Made by a program: the position numbers and the translations under genes. From Ichthyophonus hoferi (taxonomy: Eukaryota > Opisthokonta > Ichthyosporea > Ichthyophonida > Ichthyophonidae): a DNA stretch of 20,186 nt. Shown here in pieces: positions 9,185-18,019 of this stretch; the stretch's first letter is position 1; each line of letters begins with the position of its first letter. Under the pieces are notes generated by a model that saw only the letters and a list, made by a program, of their open reading frames with translations, did not search any database and was not told where the DNA came from. The stretch covers positions 1 to 20,186 of the forward strand of contig NAOQ01000499.1 in assembly GCA_002751075.1 (NCBI GenBank). Reading direction: 5' to 3'.

Positions 9185-10400
9185 ATATTAGAAATAACTA
9201 GATACAGGATTGTTCCTGGGACCTATATCCATTTAGAGAGGGATGGAATACCAAAATATTTGGTGCTTTAACGTTTCCCTTTACACACACACAGTACAGA
9301 TAGGCTAAAACACATTTTTAGGATATAAAACCAATCAGCAGTAGTTAAGTACTAAGCACACAAGGTTGATAAAACTAGGAGAGAGATGTTAGCTGGGCAG
9401 CCTGTAGTTGGCTTATGGTCCTGTAAGACTCTTAAGTGATCCAGTAGAGGATCTGTTATCATGAGATAGAATAGATTTAAATGCAGTAAATGTGTTGGGT
9501 TTAATAAAGTTTAGTGCTCTTCTAGGAATAGTATCCATAAAACTTTAATATCAATCTCATTATGATATCTTGATGAAATTTATACTCCAAGACCCTACGT
9601 AAACCCTCATATAAATACAAATAAATAATTATAAATGCGCATATATATAACGAAAAGGTTTTATGACTTTCGTAGATTAGATTAAATATAACATTATATT
9701 ATTATTATTATAATACTAATAACTACAAATGAAAATTATACTGTAAGACCTCCTTGACCTCCTCTCTGTACATGTGTAAATGTAAAAGTATATGATGAAA
9801 GGTTCAGGAAACAGAACTAGTAAAAACGTTTGTAGGTTCTATTTGTAAGACACAAATTACTATATAGAGGTTATTGAAAATAATGACAATTATTTTTTAT
9901 CAGTGGCCATGTTACGAGGGATCTACTGGTTTGTATAAGCAAAGATCTAATTTATCCACCAATTAATTGGATTGGTATTTAAAGAATTAGGTGTCTTTAT
10001 TCAGATATTTCTTATAAATCATTTCCTCATAGTAAGAGTTTTCATAAGCAGTTCTCTGATGGATTGTGAATTAATTACCACCAGCTTATTGAGTCATGAT
10101 GACGGATCTTGATATTGATTACAAGAGTTGTTGGGTCTGGAATAGACATTTTGTGATTTTTATGATAATGGCGAGAATAATACATTAAACAAGGTCATAG
10201 GTTATCAAATATGCTTTTGATCTAAGCGTTGGAAGAATTGGATTGGATCAAAGGCTAATATGTGTATGCAATCAGACTGTAGAGCATGATGTAATGATAT
10301 ACGTAATACTATACATATACCAAAAGTTTAACAATAATAAGAATTTCCTATACACTATTTGTGCATAAATAACTGTTGTAAATTGGCATTATTCTACACA
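9185..10400 (+). repeat. Array unit B, proximal repeat block
   Basis: Second full copy of the 6700-7745 block. Relative to that copy it has about 130 extra nt at roughly 9790-9922, just before TGGTTTGTATAAGC. I see no clear inverted ends on the extra piece. Confidence 0.8.
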
Positions 10401-10429
10401 TCAATTTATTTAATAAATAGTAAATCTTT

Positions 10430-10885
10430 TTGCTGTGTAGAAAAGGGCCGTTTTGACAAAATATGAACAGTATTTCTTATACTTTCGTTTAAAGACTAAT
10501 AGAGTGTAAATCCAACTAGAGTTTATTCACTCATAAAATTGTACTATTACAATAGCAACTGGCCACTACAATTTAAAAGGGTACATTGCCAAGTTGACTG
10601 TGAACTAAGATAGCCAAATTTTAATTACTCAACAATAGTGGAAGGCGAATTATCATCGGAAACCCCAAATCAACGGGCGAACAGACTACTACAGACTCTC
10701 AATAGGAGAATCAGCCGATGAGTATTGCCGCTTTTTCATAATTATCACACTGTTTACTGTATATAAATATTGTTACAGGGTTATTTTTTAACGCGCATAC
10801 AACAAGAAAATACTATTATAGTAGTTGTTTAACAAAGAAAATGAAATATAAATACTAGCGATGCACTATAGAAGGGCGAACCTCA
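10430..10885 (+). repeat. Block P, copy 1 (about 455 nt)
   Basis: Matches 13325-13784 closely and is absent from unit A, where about 7750-7800 reads straight across. The central 100 nt (about 10660-10760, starting AAACCCCAAATCAACGGGCG) differs from copy 2 at only about 4 positions, while the flanks differ at roughly 10-13%. That core is open in one + frame in both copies (words KPQINGR and YYRLSIGESADEY, then hydrophobic FFIIITLFT). Most core differences change the amino acid, so protein-level selection is not shown. Confidence 0.65.
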
Positions 10886-11392
10886 TGAAGATTATTTATT
10901 GGATTAGATTATAAAATACATGCTATCTATTTATTATCTGCTATTAATCAATATTAAGTTATATTTAGTTAACCTGTATGACTAGAGAACATATCTTAAC
11001 CATATTATGCAATATCGTAGAGACTCATAGCATATCCCAAACTCGGTGGAATTTGGAATTATGGTGGAACCCCATGACTAAGCGCAGATCATTCGGTATG
11101 CTAAAATCTAATTATAACGAGATAAAAAAATTTATTTTTAAGTATTGCACACATGTATCAAAAATACGTAGCAATGATTCAGATTGAAATGAGTTTCTGT
11201 TTATAATACTATTTCAGGTGTACAGTTTAATCCAAATTCGGTCTTACCATATCACATGTAATTATATTAATATAAATGAACCAATATAGAGTTCAACCAG
11301 GGCTTCTAATGTTGTTTACACTATATTTTCCCTCTGATAGGCGTCATTGTCGGGGTAACATCACAAAGTAAAGAAGTGAAGACAAAGTACGT
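10886..11392 (+). repeat. Array unit B, distal repeat block with core
   Basis: Homologous to 7815-8228, 13800-14365 and 18020-18385. It contains a 69-codon open frame at 10978-11187 (MTREHILTIL...), but the frame is closed in unit C and lacks its start in unit A. It is either chance or the relic of an ancestral exon. It ends where the MITE-like element inserted. Confidence 0.7.
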
Positions 11393-11879
11393 TATAGGAT
11401 TTTCCGAGCTAGCATTTTCCACAGCATAACGACATTTTCTCAAGCATTAGCAGCATTTCCCTTAGCTTTAGCAATATTAAAAGGTAAAGACTTTTTTTAA
11501 TATATATATTCATGAAAATTCTAATATTAATTTTTTTATAGAAATTTTCCTCTGACTTGGTTTTTTTTAAAATATTCTTTCTTACAGAAATATCATTTCC
11601 ATGAGTAGCAAAAATTATAAAAATCGAGTTGCTAAGGTATATTTCGTATGTAACTTATAGAGATTGTAATGGTTATTACGACAATTCTTGGATGCATACG
11701 TTGGTCTTTAGTAAGGGAAACTATTCTTGAATAAATTTTATTCCACAAAAAACAACTGAGTTTTTTTATAAAACAGATTTTTATCAAAATTATCATTTTC
11801 ATACTTTAATTTCGCTAAATCTTGGGAAAAATGTCATTAAAGCTTGAGAAACTGTCGTTAAAGCTCGGGAAACCCTATA
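11393..11879. mobile_element. MITE-like DNA element with long iterated inverted ends
   Basis: The left end TATAGGATTTTCCGAGCT and the reverse complement of the right end TATAGGGTTTCCCGAGCT match. Similarity continues inward for about 65 nt (left arm to about 11470, right arm from about 11813), with one 12-13-nt gap. Each arm is built of about three tandem ~21-nt motifs of the form CATTTTCYCRAGCWTTARCGA. Such iterated subterminal motifs commonly serve as transposase binding sites. The interior is AT-rich and non-coding, so the element is non-autonomous. Unit C has an empty site (TACTATATTTACCC near 14327) matching TTATA/TATATTGACCC around the element, consistent with a TA or TATA target duplication. 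The superfamily is undetermined. Confidence 0.7.
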
Positions 11880-12280
11880 TATTGACCCTGTATGTTATTG
11901 TTTCAACAGCAACAACGGGAAATTCCGAAGCCGGCGATAATACTTACCTAGTAGATGATTCACAATACTTTAATTGGGAAAATTAATATAGCAGTCTGTG
12001 CTAGTTCATGGGTGTGAAGCAGGAGAAAGCGTACACGTTGCTTATCCTTAGCTGTCTATACTAGGTATCTAGTAATTTAATAGTGTTTTCTACCTTAACA
12101 CATTTAAGGCGATTGGGGTAATAACCCGGATGTGGCCGATTATCAGTGAGAGTAGAGAGAATATCGAATTAAAGGGCAGCATTTTAACGTACAGATATAC
12201 TGAAATACATTTTTATTATTAAACAAGTCAGCAGGATTTACTTTAGGCAGGATGCCCGTGATGTCCTTGCGTACGCAAAG
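11880..12280 (+). repeat. Array unit B, post-core block
   Basis: Homologous to about 14330-14720 plus 15530-15720 in unit C, and in part to 17690-17930. Shared words include ATTGTTTCAACA, GAAAAAGCGTRCAYGTTG, TTATCCTTARCTGTCTATA, GGGGTAATA, TTTTTATTATTAAACARGTC and GGCAGGATGCC. Unit A lacks this block entirely. No gene is seen in it. Confidence 0.7.
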
Positions 12281-12420
12281 CATTATAAACTGAAATATTT
12301 TTTTATGCAGTTGGGGATTTCTACCTTTGGCAATTTATTTGCGCGGGCTGCATATGTAATAATAACTGCCGATAATAATAATTAAAAAAATATCTTTCTA
12401 ATGAAATACTAGATTAATTA

Positions 12421-12600
12421 GAATTTTCTGACTTGTGGTTTGTAAAGAGCAGTTGGGATAGTCAGGGCAGTGCAATCGACGATTGGCTATTTGTGAATCA
12501 ATCGGAAATGCGGATTAGGGCAGCGGTACATTAAAGTAGGATCTAAATGGAACTTGTCCTGACTTCTGGCTAAATGAATCCTCTTTATTTTAAGAGCCGC
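12421..12600 (-). pseudogene. Fragment resembling a DDE (PIF/Harbinger or IS5-like) transposase
   Basis: About 60 codons in one antisense frame with a single internal TAG (12487-12489). Upstream of the stop it reads ...FHLDPTLMYRCPNPHFRLIHK; downstream it reads PIVDCTALTIPTALYKPQ followed by VRKF. The second part resembles the first catalytic-Asp region of DDE_Tnp_4-type transposases, which typically reads like VDGT-x-I-P-I-x-R-P followed by a (Y/F)YSGKK-like stretch; here the frame ends just before that point. The segment is less AT-rich than its surroundings and replaces sequence that units A and C share, so it looks like foreign DNA. The family is assigned from memory of motifs only. Confidence 0.45.
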
Positions 12601-12664
12601 GATCGTATTGGACTAACATTACACTGAGCACCTACCTTTACATAAGATATTTTCATCTCATGCA

Positions 12665-12842
12665 TAACAAGGAATTAGTGACCACTAGCATCATATCGAT
12701 TTAGTTGTACAGAGGTATTTCTAATTCCTATTGGCCACAATATATTTTCAACCACTATAATTGTAATCCCGAGATTCACATAAAGAGAACTGCGACTGCC
12801 ACTAAAGGCATAATCACAAGCAATAAGCAAAACTCCATCAGA
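12665..12842 (+). promoter_or_regulatory. SSP2 promoter and 5' leader
   Basis: Inverted CCAAT (ATTGG) at 12730-12734 and TATAA at 12756-12760, again 26 nt apart. The upstream forward CCAAT present in SSP1 and SSP3 has decayed here to CCACTAG, while the flanking ATCATATCGATTTA is retained. The start codon is 87 nt past TATA. Confidence 0.6.
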
Positions 12843-13154
12843 ATGCGTCTCACGAGTATAATTCTCTGTGTCGCGATTGTCCTTATTGCTCTCACCAGTG
12901 GCGCTGAAGCCCGTCACCGCCACCGCAAGGGGGATCATCGCCATCACCACAGGGCTACTAGTAATATAGAATGTCCAGAGGGTACGGTTAGGACGTGGTT
13001 TGGATTTGGTCCTTGTGTGAGAGAATGTCCAGAGGGTGCTAAATATAAGCATGGACGTTGTGTAACTGGCGATGGTTGTGGACAGGGATCAAGTTGGTTT
13101 TCCTGGATTGGGGGCTGCGTGATTAGCATATTTGGAGCCTTGAAGGACTTATAA
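12843..13154 (+). CDS. SSP2: small secreted His/Arg-rich six-cysteine protein
   Basis: 103 residues, no intron, paralogue of SSP1. The signal peptide is residues 1-23, ending TSGAEA. Residues 24-37 are His/Arg-rich (RHRHRKGDHRHHHR). The core has Cys at 44, 58, 62, 73, 79 and 92 with exactly the SSP1 spacing, and shares TVRTWFGFGPC, CVT..GCGQGS and WF.W..GCV with it. The two CPEG words suggest an internal repeat of a short C-x-x-G hairpin. The frame is open upstream of ATG 12843 without being conserved, so this ATG, aligned in all three paralogues, is preferred. It is the shortest-spaced member relative to its promoter. Function unknown. Confidence 0.85.
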   Translation: MRLTSIILCVAIVLIALTSGAEARHRHRKGDHRHHHRATSNIECPEGTVRTWFGFGPCVRECPEGAKYKHGRCVTGDGCGQGSSWFSWIGGCVISIFGALKDL

Positions 13155-13324
13155 TCCTTGCATCCACACAAACTGTAGATTATGATATAATGATATATAC
13201 ATAATATTGTACATATACCAAAAGTGTAACAATAACAATAATTTCCTACACACTATTCACTATTTGTGCATGAATAACTGTTGTAACTCGGTATTTTTCT
13301 ACACATCAATTTATTTAATAAATG
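13155..13324 (+). repeat. SSP2 3' region, truncated proximal block of unit C
   Basis: Immediately after the SSP2 stop the sequence joins the last part of the proximal block (matches 7607-7740 and 10262-10400). The 1.2 kb that separates these points after SSP1 (9028-10262) is absent. SSP2 therefore uses a different 3' UTR, with a candidate AATAAA at 13317-13322, 163 nt past the stop. Confidence 0.65.
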
Positions 13325-13784
13325 TTTCTGCCGTGCAGAAAGGGGGCCATTTTGACAAAATATGAACAGTATTTATTACACTTACGATTGAAGACTAATA
13401 GAGTGTAAATCTAACTAGAGTTTATTCACTCATAAAACTGTACTATTACAATAAAAACTGGCCACTACAATTTAAAAGGATACGCTGTCAAGTTGACTGT
13501 AAACTAAGATAGTCAAATTTTAATTACAAAAAAGTAGTGGAAAGCTACTTATCATTGGAAACCCCAAATCAACGGGCGACCAGAATACTACAGACTCTCC
13601 ATAGGAGAATCAGCCGATGAGTATTACCGCTTTTTCATAATTATCACACTGTTTACCATACATCTATATATTGTTACAAGGCTATTTTTTGACGCGCATA
13701 CAACAAAAATAATACTATTATAGTAGTTGTTTAAAGAAAAATGGTATATAAATACTAGCGATGCACTATAGAAGAGCGAACCTC
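13325..13784 (+). repeat. Block P, copy 2 (460 nt), flanked by ATAAATG
   Basis: Second copy of the block at 10430-10885. It is bounded by the 7-nt direct repeat ATAAATG at 13318-13324 and 13785-13791, and unit A has a single ATCATG-like site there. This would suit an insertion, though no terminal inverted repeats are visible and the repeat is AT-rich. The open + frame here reads WKATYHWKPQINGR, then YYRLSIGESADEYYRFF, and runs on to a stop near 13727. Confidence 0.55.
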
Positions 13785-14365
13785 ATAAATGCTATTCTTG
13801 TTGAAACCAATGTAGTATGTTAAAAATAATTTCTTATTTATTTATTTATTTGGATTAGATTTTAAAATGCATTTTATCTATGTATTATTTGCCATTAATC
13901 AATATTAAGTGTTATTTAGTTAACATATATGACCAGAGAACATATCATAGCCATATTACGCAATATCCTAGAGACTCAGCATATCCCCAACTCAGTGGAA
14001 TTTGGAATTATAGTGAAACCCCATAGCTAAGCGCAGATCAATCCGTATGCTAATTTAATTATAACGAGACAAAAAGGTTTATTTTGAAATAATGTACATA
14101 TGCATCAAAAATACTTAGTAATGATTTAGATTGAGACTAATTTTTATATATCATCTTATACTAAGTATACAGTTTGATCCAAATTCGGTCTCACCACGTC
14201 ACATGTTTATATTAATATAAATTAACCACTGTAGAGTTCAGGCAGGGTTTCTGGTTTTGTTTACACTACATTTTGCCATTTAATATGCGTCATTGTCGGA
14301 GTAACCGCTTAAAGTAATGACAGGGTATACTATATTTACCCTATCTTTTATTGTTTCAACATCAA
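13785..14365 (+). repeat. Array unit C, distal repeat block with core
   Basis: Homologous to 10886-11392 and 7815-8228. It holds GTGAAACCCCATAGCTAAGCG and the core from about 14165. It gives the uninterrupted version of the site where unit B carries the MITE-like element. Confidence 0.75.
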
Positions 14366-14720
14366 CATTGAAGAATCCTGAAGCCAAGGATAATATTTAG
14401 CTATTACATGTTACATAATGCTTTAATTGGATGAAAGTAGCTATAGAAACCTGTGGTAGTTCTAGTGACTTGTCAACAGGCTTGGGGTTTCCACTTAGGT
14501 GTTGTTTAGATTGCCTCCCGTTAGGCTAGCAATAATGGCAGTTCTTAGCTCTGACATGCTTTTAGGAAGGTTGAGACGAGTGTGACATAGGAAAAAGCGT
14601 GCATGTTGGTTTTATCCTTAACTGTCTATAGTAGTTATCTAGTATTTGAAAAGTGCTTTCTGCCTTAATACGCTTAGGTACGAATGGGGTAATAGTTTAG
14701 GTGTGACCAATCGGTGAGAG
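14366..14720 (+). repeat. Array unit C, post-core block
   Basis: Homologous to 11900-12150 and 17690-17930. It matches the rightmost copy in GACTTGTC-ACAG-CT-GG, TAGCTCT and GAAGGTTGAGACGA, and matches unit B in TTATCCTTAACTGTCTATA. Confidence 0.65.
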
Positions 14721-15529
14721 GGTGCTAAAGAATTGCGTGTCTTTATATTGACTATTTTTTTGGCTCGGCATAATAACCACATCATGTATATATATATTAA
14801 TTTTTTCTTACGTAAAGAGTTACGTACATGCCAAAAAAATTCTAATTGTGTGACACTGTGCCGTAGTTTGATGTTTTTATGTTATGTTTTGAAATAAACG
14901 TTGGGAGAAAGTATACATAATTTACAGTGCTAATAAATAAATAAATTCTAATGCGGGTTTATATATACACCTTTATGTTTTAAATATCTTAATACGCCCT
15001 GTCTACTAATGAGTGATAACAATTAAAATTTAATTGAAGAGATTTTACAAACCAGGCTCTTCCTATAGATACATGTCACAAGTAATAAGTTCCTAGTAGA
15101 GACGTGATTGAAAACCAATGACGTCCTTTTATTGGAAAATTTTAGCCGTTGGTATTGCGCAAGGAAATGGGTTGTTTGACGTTTGTGAACGAAACTCAAG
15201 GTTTAGGAACGGAGTTAGTTTACATGTATAGCTTAGGCACTATATGGGGATGGAAGGCTCCGTGTAACCAGGCAAATTTATTCGGTAGTTGAAGTTTACA
15301 TATAAGTCAACCTTGAAGGATAAATATTTAATTAAACATTGGGGCCTATGCCCAATCCATGACTAAGGAAGTTATAGGAGACTATATATCCTACCTTATA
15401 TGTATCTATTCTATTTATTCCAGCCAGGGTTGTTACTGTTGTAAGAAACCTGCGCTGACAATGCGTATAAAGATAAAACAGTAAAGGAGGAGTTAGAAAA
15501 TGCTAAGAATAATAAGTAGAGGCAGGGGC
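14721..15529. other. Unit C-specific insertion of about 0.8 kb
   Basis: The post-core block is continuous in unit B (about 12150) but interrupted here. The extra DNA includes a foldback of TTTTTTTGGC (about 14751-14760) with GCCAAAAAAA (about 14830-14839) and the word TGCCGTAGTTTGA at 14859-14871. Further right are a CCAAT...ATTGG pair near 15116-15135 and a 41-codon frame at 15167-15292 (MGCLTFVNETQGLG...). I do not consider that frame a gene on present evidence. No full transposon is recognised. Confidence 0.5.
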
Positions 15530-16080
15530 GTCCCTGTAACTTATATTGGTTTTGAAGGAGAGGGGGAGAGGGAATACCGAATTAAGGGGATTTTTAACGT
15601 ATCCATTTCTGTACACAAAACACAAATATGTTGAAACATATTTTTATTATTAAACAGGTCGGTAGGACATGTCTTGGGCAGGATGCCTAAGCAATGAGTT
15701 ATCTTATCTGGACCCCAAAATCATATAATCTGAAAGGGTTTATAATCTAGTAGTAGGACCTCTGCCATTGGCTGGTTCAACTTTGATCAATTATCTTGGA
15801 TCACCATTCAACAAATAGATTGTACCAACTACATTTCCAGACTACATATCTAATAATAACTGCTAATAAGATTAAATGGTTGTATTTATCTAAAGAAATA
15901 CAAAATTAATTAAACATTCCTGTTTTGAAAGAAAATTTCGAAATCAGAAAATCAATTTATAATAGCTTAAAATTTCTCCCTATTAATATATACATTTTTG
16001 TTTTGACATTATTTATTTATTTAACTTGAATAACTAATTCATATATTATTTACGGGGTGGTTGTATACACCACTTATTAA
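15530..16080 (+). repeat. Array unit C, segment upstream of SSP3
   Basis: Continues the post-core block (GAGAGGGAATACCGAATTAA; TTTTTATTATTAAACAGGTC) and then the pre-promoter segment shared with unit A (TTAAAATTT, TTTTGACATTAT, ATTATTTACG). About 60 nt near 15770-15835 are extra relative to the other units. Confidence 0.7.
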
Positions 16081-16439
16081 ATATTAAATTGTTGATACAT
16101 ACATATATTATTAATTAAATATTTGTATAATTACACATTTGTATCTAGTCTTTTATTTACTATAGTGCCATATATATAAATATTAATGTTTGTAGGGAAA
16201 GAGTACATATTTTATTATGTATCCAAAAAAATTCAAATTCAAACTACGGCAGATAGAATTAAGGTAAGCCAAAAACAAAAAATAAGCAAATATTACTGGA
16301 CCATGACGCACAGACTTGTAACGAATAGGAAATCATATTGATAAATCGATCCAATGAAACATTCCTAATTTATGGATTTTAGGTTTTTATTTTTGAGATT
16401 GTCTAATAATTCATTATGTGGATTATGAATAAAACATGG
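16081..16439. other. AT-rich insertion before the SSP3 promoter
   Basis: About 330 nt absent from the equivalent place before SSP1 (around 8510-8555). It contains TCAAACTACGGCA at 16239-16251, the reverse complement of a 13-mer at 14859-14871, next to CCAAAAAAATTC, which also occurs beside the other copy. No gene is seen. Confidence 0.5.
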
Positions 16440-16614
16440 TATTATCAACCAATAGGATCATATCGATTTAATTATGCAAGGCGCTACTTCTATTGGTAAA
16501 AATAGATTTTCAACAACTATAAGTAAACACCTAAAATTCACATAAAGACAACCACTACTACCACTCAAAGTATATCCTTTATAATAACAAGCAAATAAAC
16601 AAAGTCCTATCAAA
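16440..16614 (+). promoter_or_regulatory. SSP3 promoter and 5' leader
   Basis: CCAAT at 16449-16453, inverted CCAAT (ATTGG) at 16492-16496 and TATAAG at 16518-16523. The ATTGG-to-TATA distance is 26 nt, and the ATG follows 97 nt after TATA. The leader has in-frame stops (for example CATAAAG and AAATAAAC), which rules out an extended N-terminus and fixes the family start codon. Confidence 0.65.
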
Positions 16615-17271
16615 ATGCATCTCACTAGTGTAATTGCCAGTGCTGCTGTTGCCGTCATTGCTCTCAGCAGTGGTGCCGAAGCCGGATGGGGTTGGGGAGG
16701 TTGGGGAGGCTGGGGAGGCCATCACTACAAGAAAAAGGCCGCTGTATACTCGGGCTGCCCAAAGGGTACGGTTAGGACGTGGTGGGGATGGGGCTATCAC
16801 TGTAAGAAGGTTTGTCCTTATGGTACCGACGTGTGGGGAGGTTGTATAACTAAGAGTACTAGGAGCAAGCATTGTAGTGACGGAAAAGTTTGGAAGGACT
16901 GGCGCTGGGGCTGCGTGACTAAACCTGTCTGCCAGGATGGCTACAAATGGGATGGATGGAGTGCGGGTTGCGTCTATAATTATCATCATAAAAAGCGTGT
17001 TCATGTTGTTAAAACACATCATAAAGGTAGACATGGTTGGAACAAAAAGGTTGAGCCAGTGGTGGTTGTTAATGATGATGACGAGATAATTGAGGATATG
17101 CCTGCTGATGATGTAGATGATATGGTAGAGGATGATGGTCCTACGGAGAAAGATCAAATCATCGACTTTGACGATGATGATGATTTTACGACGGAAGACG
17201 AGGGAGATAGTGAGGAAGAGGATGGTGATGAAATTTTTGACGAGTTTATAGAGATACCTGAGGATAATTAG
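16615..17271 (+). CDS. SSP3: secreted Gly/Trp-rich eight-cysteine protein with acidic tail
   Basis: 218 residues, no intron, paralogue of SSP1 and SSP2 but more than twice as long. Residues 1-23 are the family signal peptide (LSSGAEA). Residues 24-35 are Gly/Trp repeats (GWGWGGWGGWGG), followed by HHYKKK. The core has Cys at 48, 63, 67, 77, 87, 100, 106 and 119. CPKGTVRTWWGWG aligns with the paralogues, and the final C-x12-C module is duplicated (CSDGKVWKDWRWGC, then CQDGYKWDGWSAGC) with a C-x5-C spacer. Residues 121-147 are basic and His-rich, and about 148-218 are strongly acidic with Asp/Glu runs. The tail could bind cations or basic partners; that is inference. A long antisense frame here is a shadow of the Asp/Glu codons. 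Function and family are unknown. Confidence 0.85.
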   Translation: MHLTSVIASAAVAVIALSSGAEAGWGWGGWGGWGGHHYKKKAAVYSGCPKGTVRTWWGWGYHCKKVCPYGTDVWGGCITKSTRSKHCSDGKVWKDWRWGCVTKPVCQDGYKWDGWSAGCVYNYHHKKRVHVVKTHHKGRHGWNKKVEPVVVVNDDDEIIEDMPADDVDDMVEDDGPTEKDQIIDFDDDDDFTTEDEGDSEEEDGDEIFDEFIEIPEDN

Positions 17272-17378
17272 GGGTCGTAGTGAAGTAATGGGAGTAGTGT
17301 ATGATGAGACGTTACTGTTGATGTGCAATTGGACTGGGTTATATATGTGAAAGGGAGATAACATAATGTAAACTGATA

Positions 17379-17394
17379 AATAAAGATTAATAAA
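17379..17394 (+). promoter_or_regulatory. SSP3 tandem poly(A) signals
   Basis: AATAAA at 17379-17384 and again at 17389-17394, about 110 nt past the stop. Confidence 0.7.
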
Positions 17395-17399
17395 ACTTG

Positions 17400-17690
17400 T
17401 ATTTAATGTGCTGAGGTTTACTTGGCTATTATTGTCAGGTAATCTACAGGCTAAAGATCTAGCTAGCTGCTCTTCAATCTTATATTGTTGATATAGATAT
17501 AGAAGCCTTTAGCTTCTTATCTAGCAATGTGTCATACACGTAGTAAATGTAATTTAATTGTGACTGTGTACACATACAGTGAAGGCTTTTTTACTATCAG
17601 AAGAAGCAACATCAGACTCAACTAGTTAGCCTTCTAGTAAAATATCTGAATTATCTACTTCAACTTATAATATATATCTCAATTGACAGA
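17400..17690. other. Intergenic, no gene seen
   Basis: Unique AT-rich sequence after the SSP3 poly(A) signals. It has no counterpart in the other units and no open frame of note. Confidence 0.5.
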
Positions 17691-17935
17691 ATATTATACT
17701 TCCAGCATTGTGGTAGGTAATGTATAGCAATCTGTTTCTGGTACTGGTGACTTGTCCACAGACTCGGTGTCCAACTAGGTATTGTATAGATGTGTCCTCT
17801 TAATGAGGTAGCAATAGATGCAACTCTTAGCTCTTATTTATTTTCAGTAGAAGGTTGAGACGAATATGATGTAAGAGAAGGCGTGTATGTTGGTTCTATC
17901 TTCAGTTCTCTATATAAACCCTAAACATTATTATT
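17691..17935 (+). repeat. Array unit D, post-core block out of order
   Basis: Homologous to 14430-14640 (TGACTTGTCCACAGACT, TAGGTATTG, AGCTCT, GAAGGTTGAGACGA, TGTATGTTGGTT). In units B and C this block follows the core; here it precedes the core at 18178, so the end of the array is rearranged. Confidence 0.6.
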
Positions 17936-18019
17936 CCCGTCTAGTCCCTCAATTAATATACAATCAATACTAAGTTATGTAATCTACAATAACTGTTGGA
18001 ACATATGTAATCCTTTACA

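Noticed and set aside
10978-11187. 69-residue frame MTREHILTIL... as a gene
   Set aside because: The homologous sequences in units A and C do not keep the frame or the start codon.
12675-13171. Two antisense open frames over SSP2
   Set aside because: They overlap a conserved secreted-protein frame, have no family-like content and are not kept in the SSP1 locus.
15167-15292. 41-residue frame MGCLTFVNETQGLG... as a gene
   Set aside because: Short, no signal peptide or known motif, and only a CCAAT/ATTGG pair upstream; chance is as likely.
16579-17364. 261-codon antisense frame over SSP3
   Set aside because: It is the complement of Asp/Glu- and Gly/Trp-rich codons, which lack antisense stops; it has no conserved counterpart.
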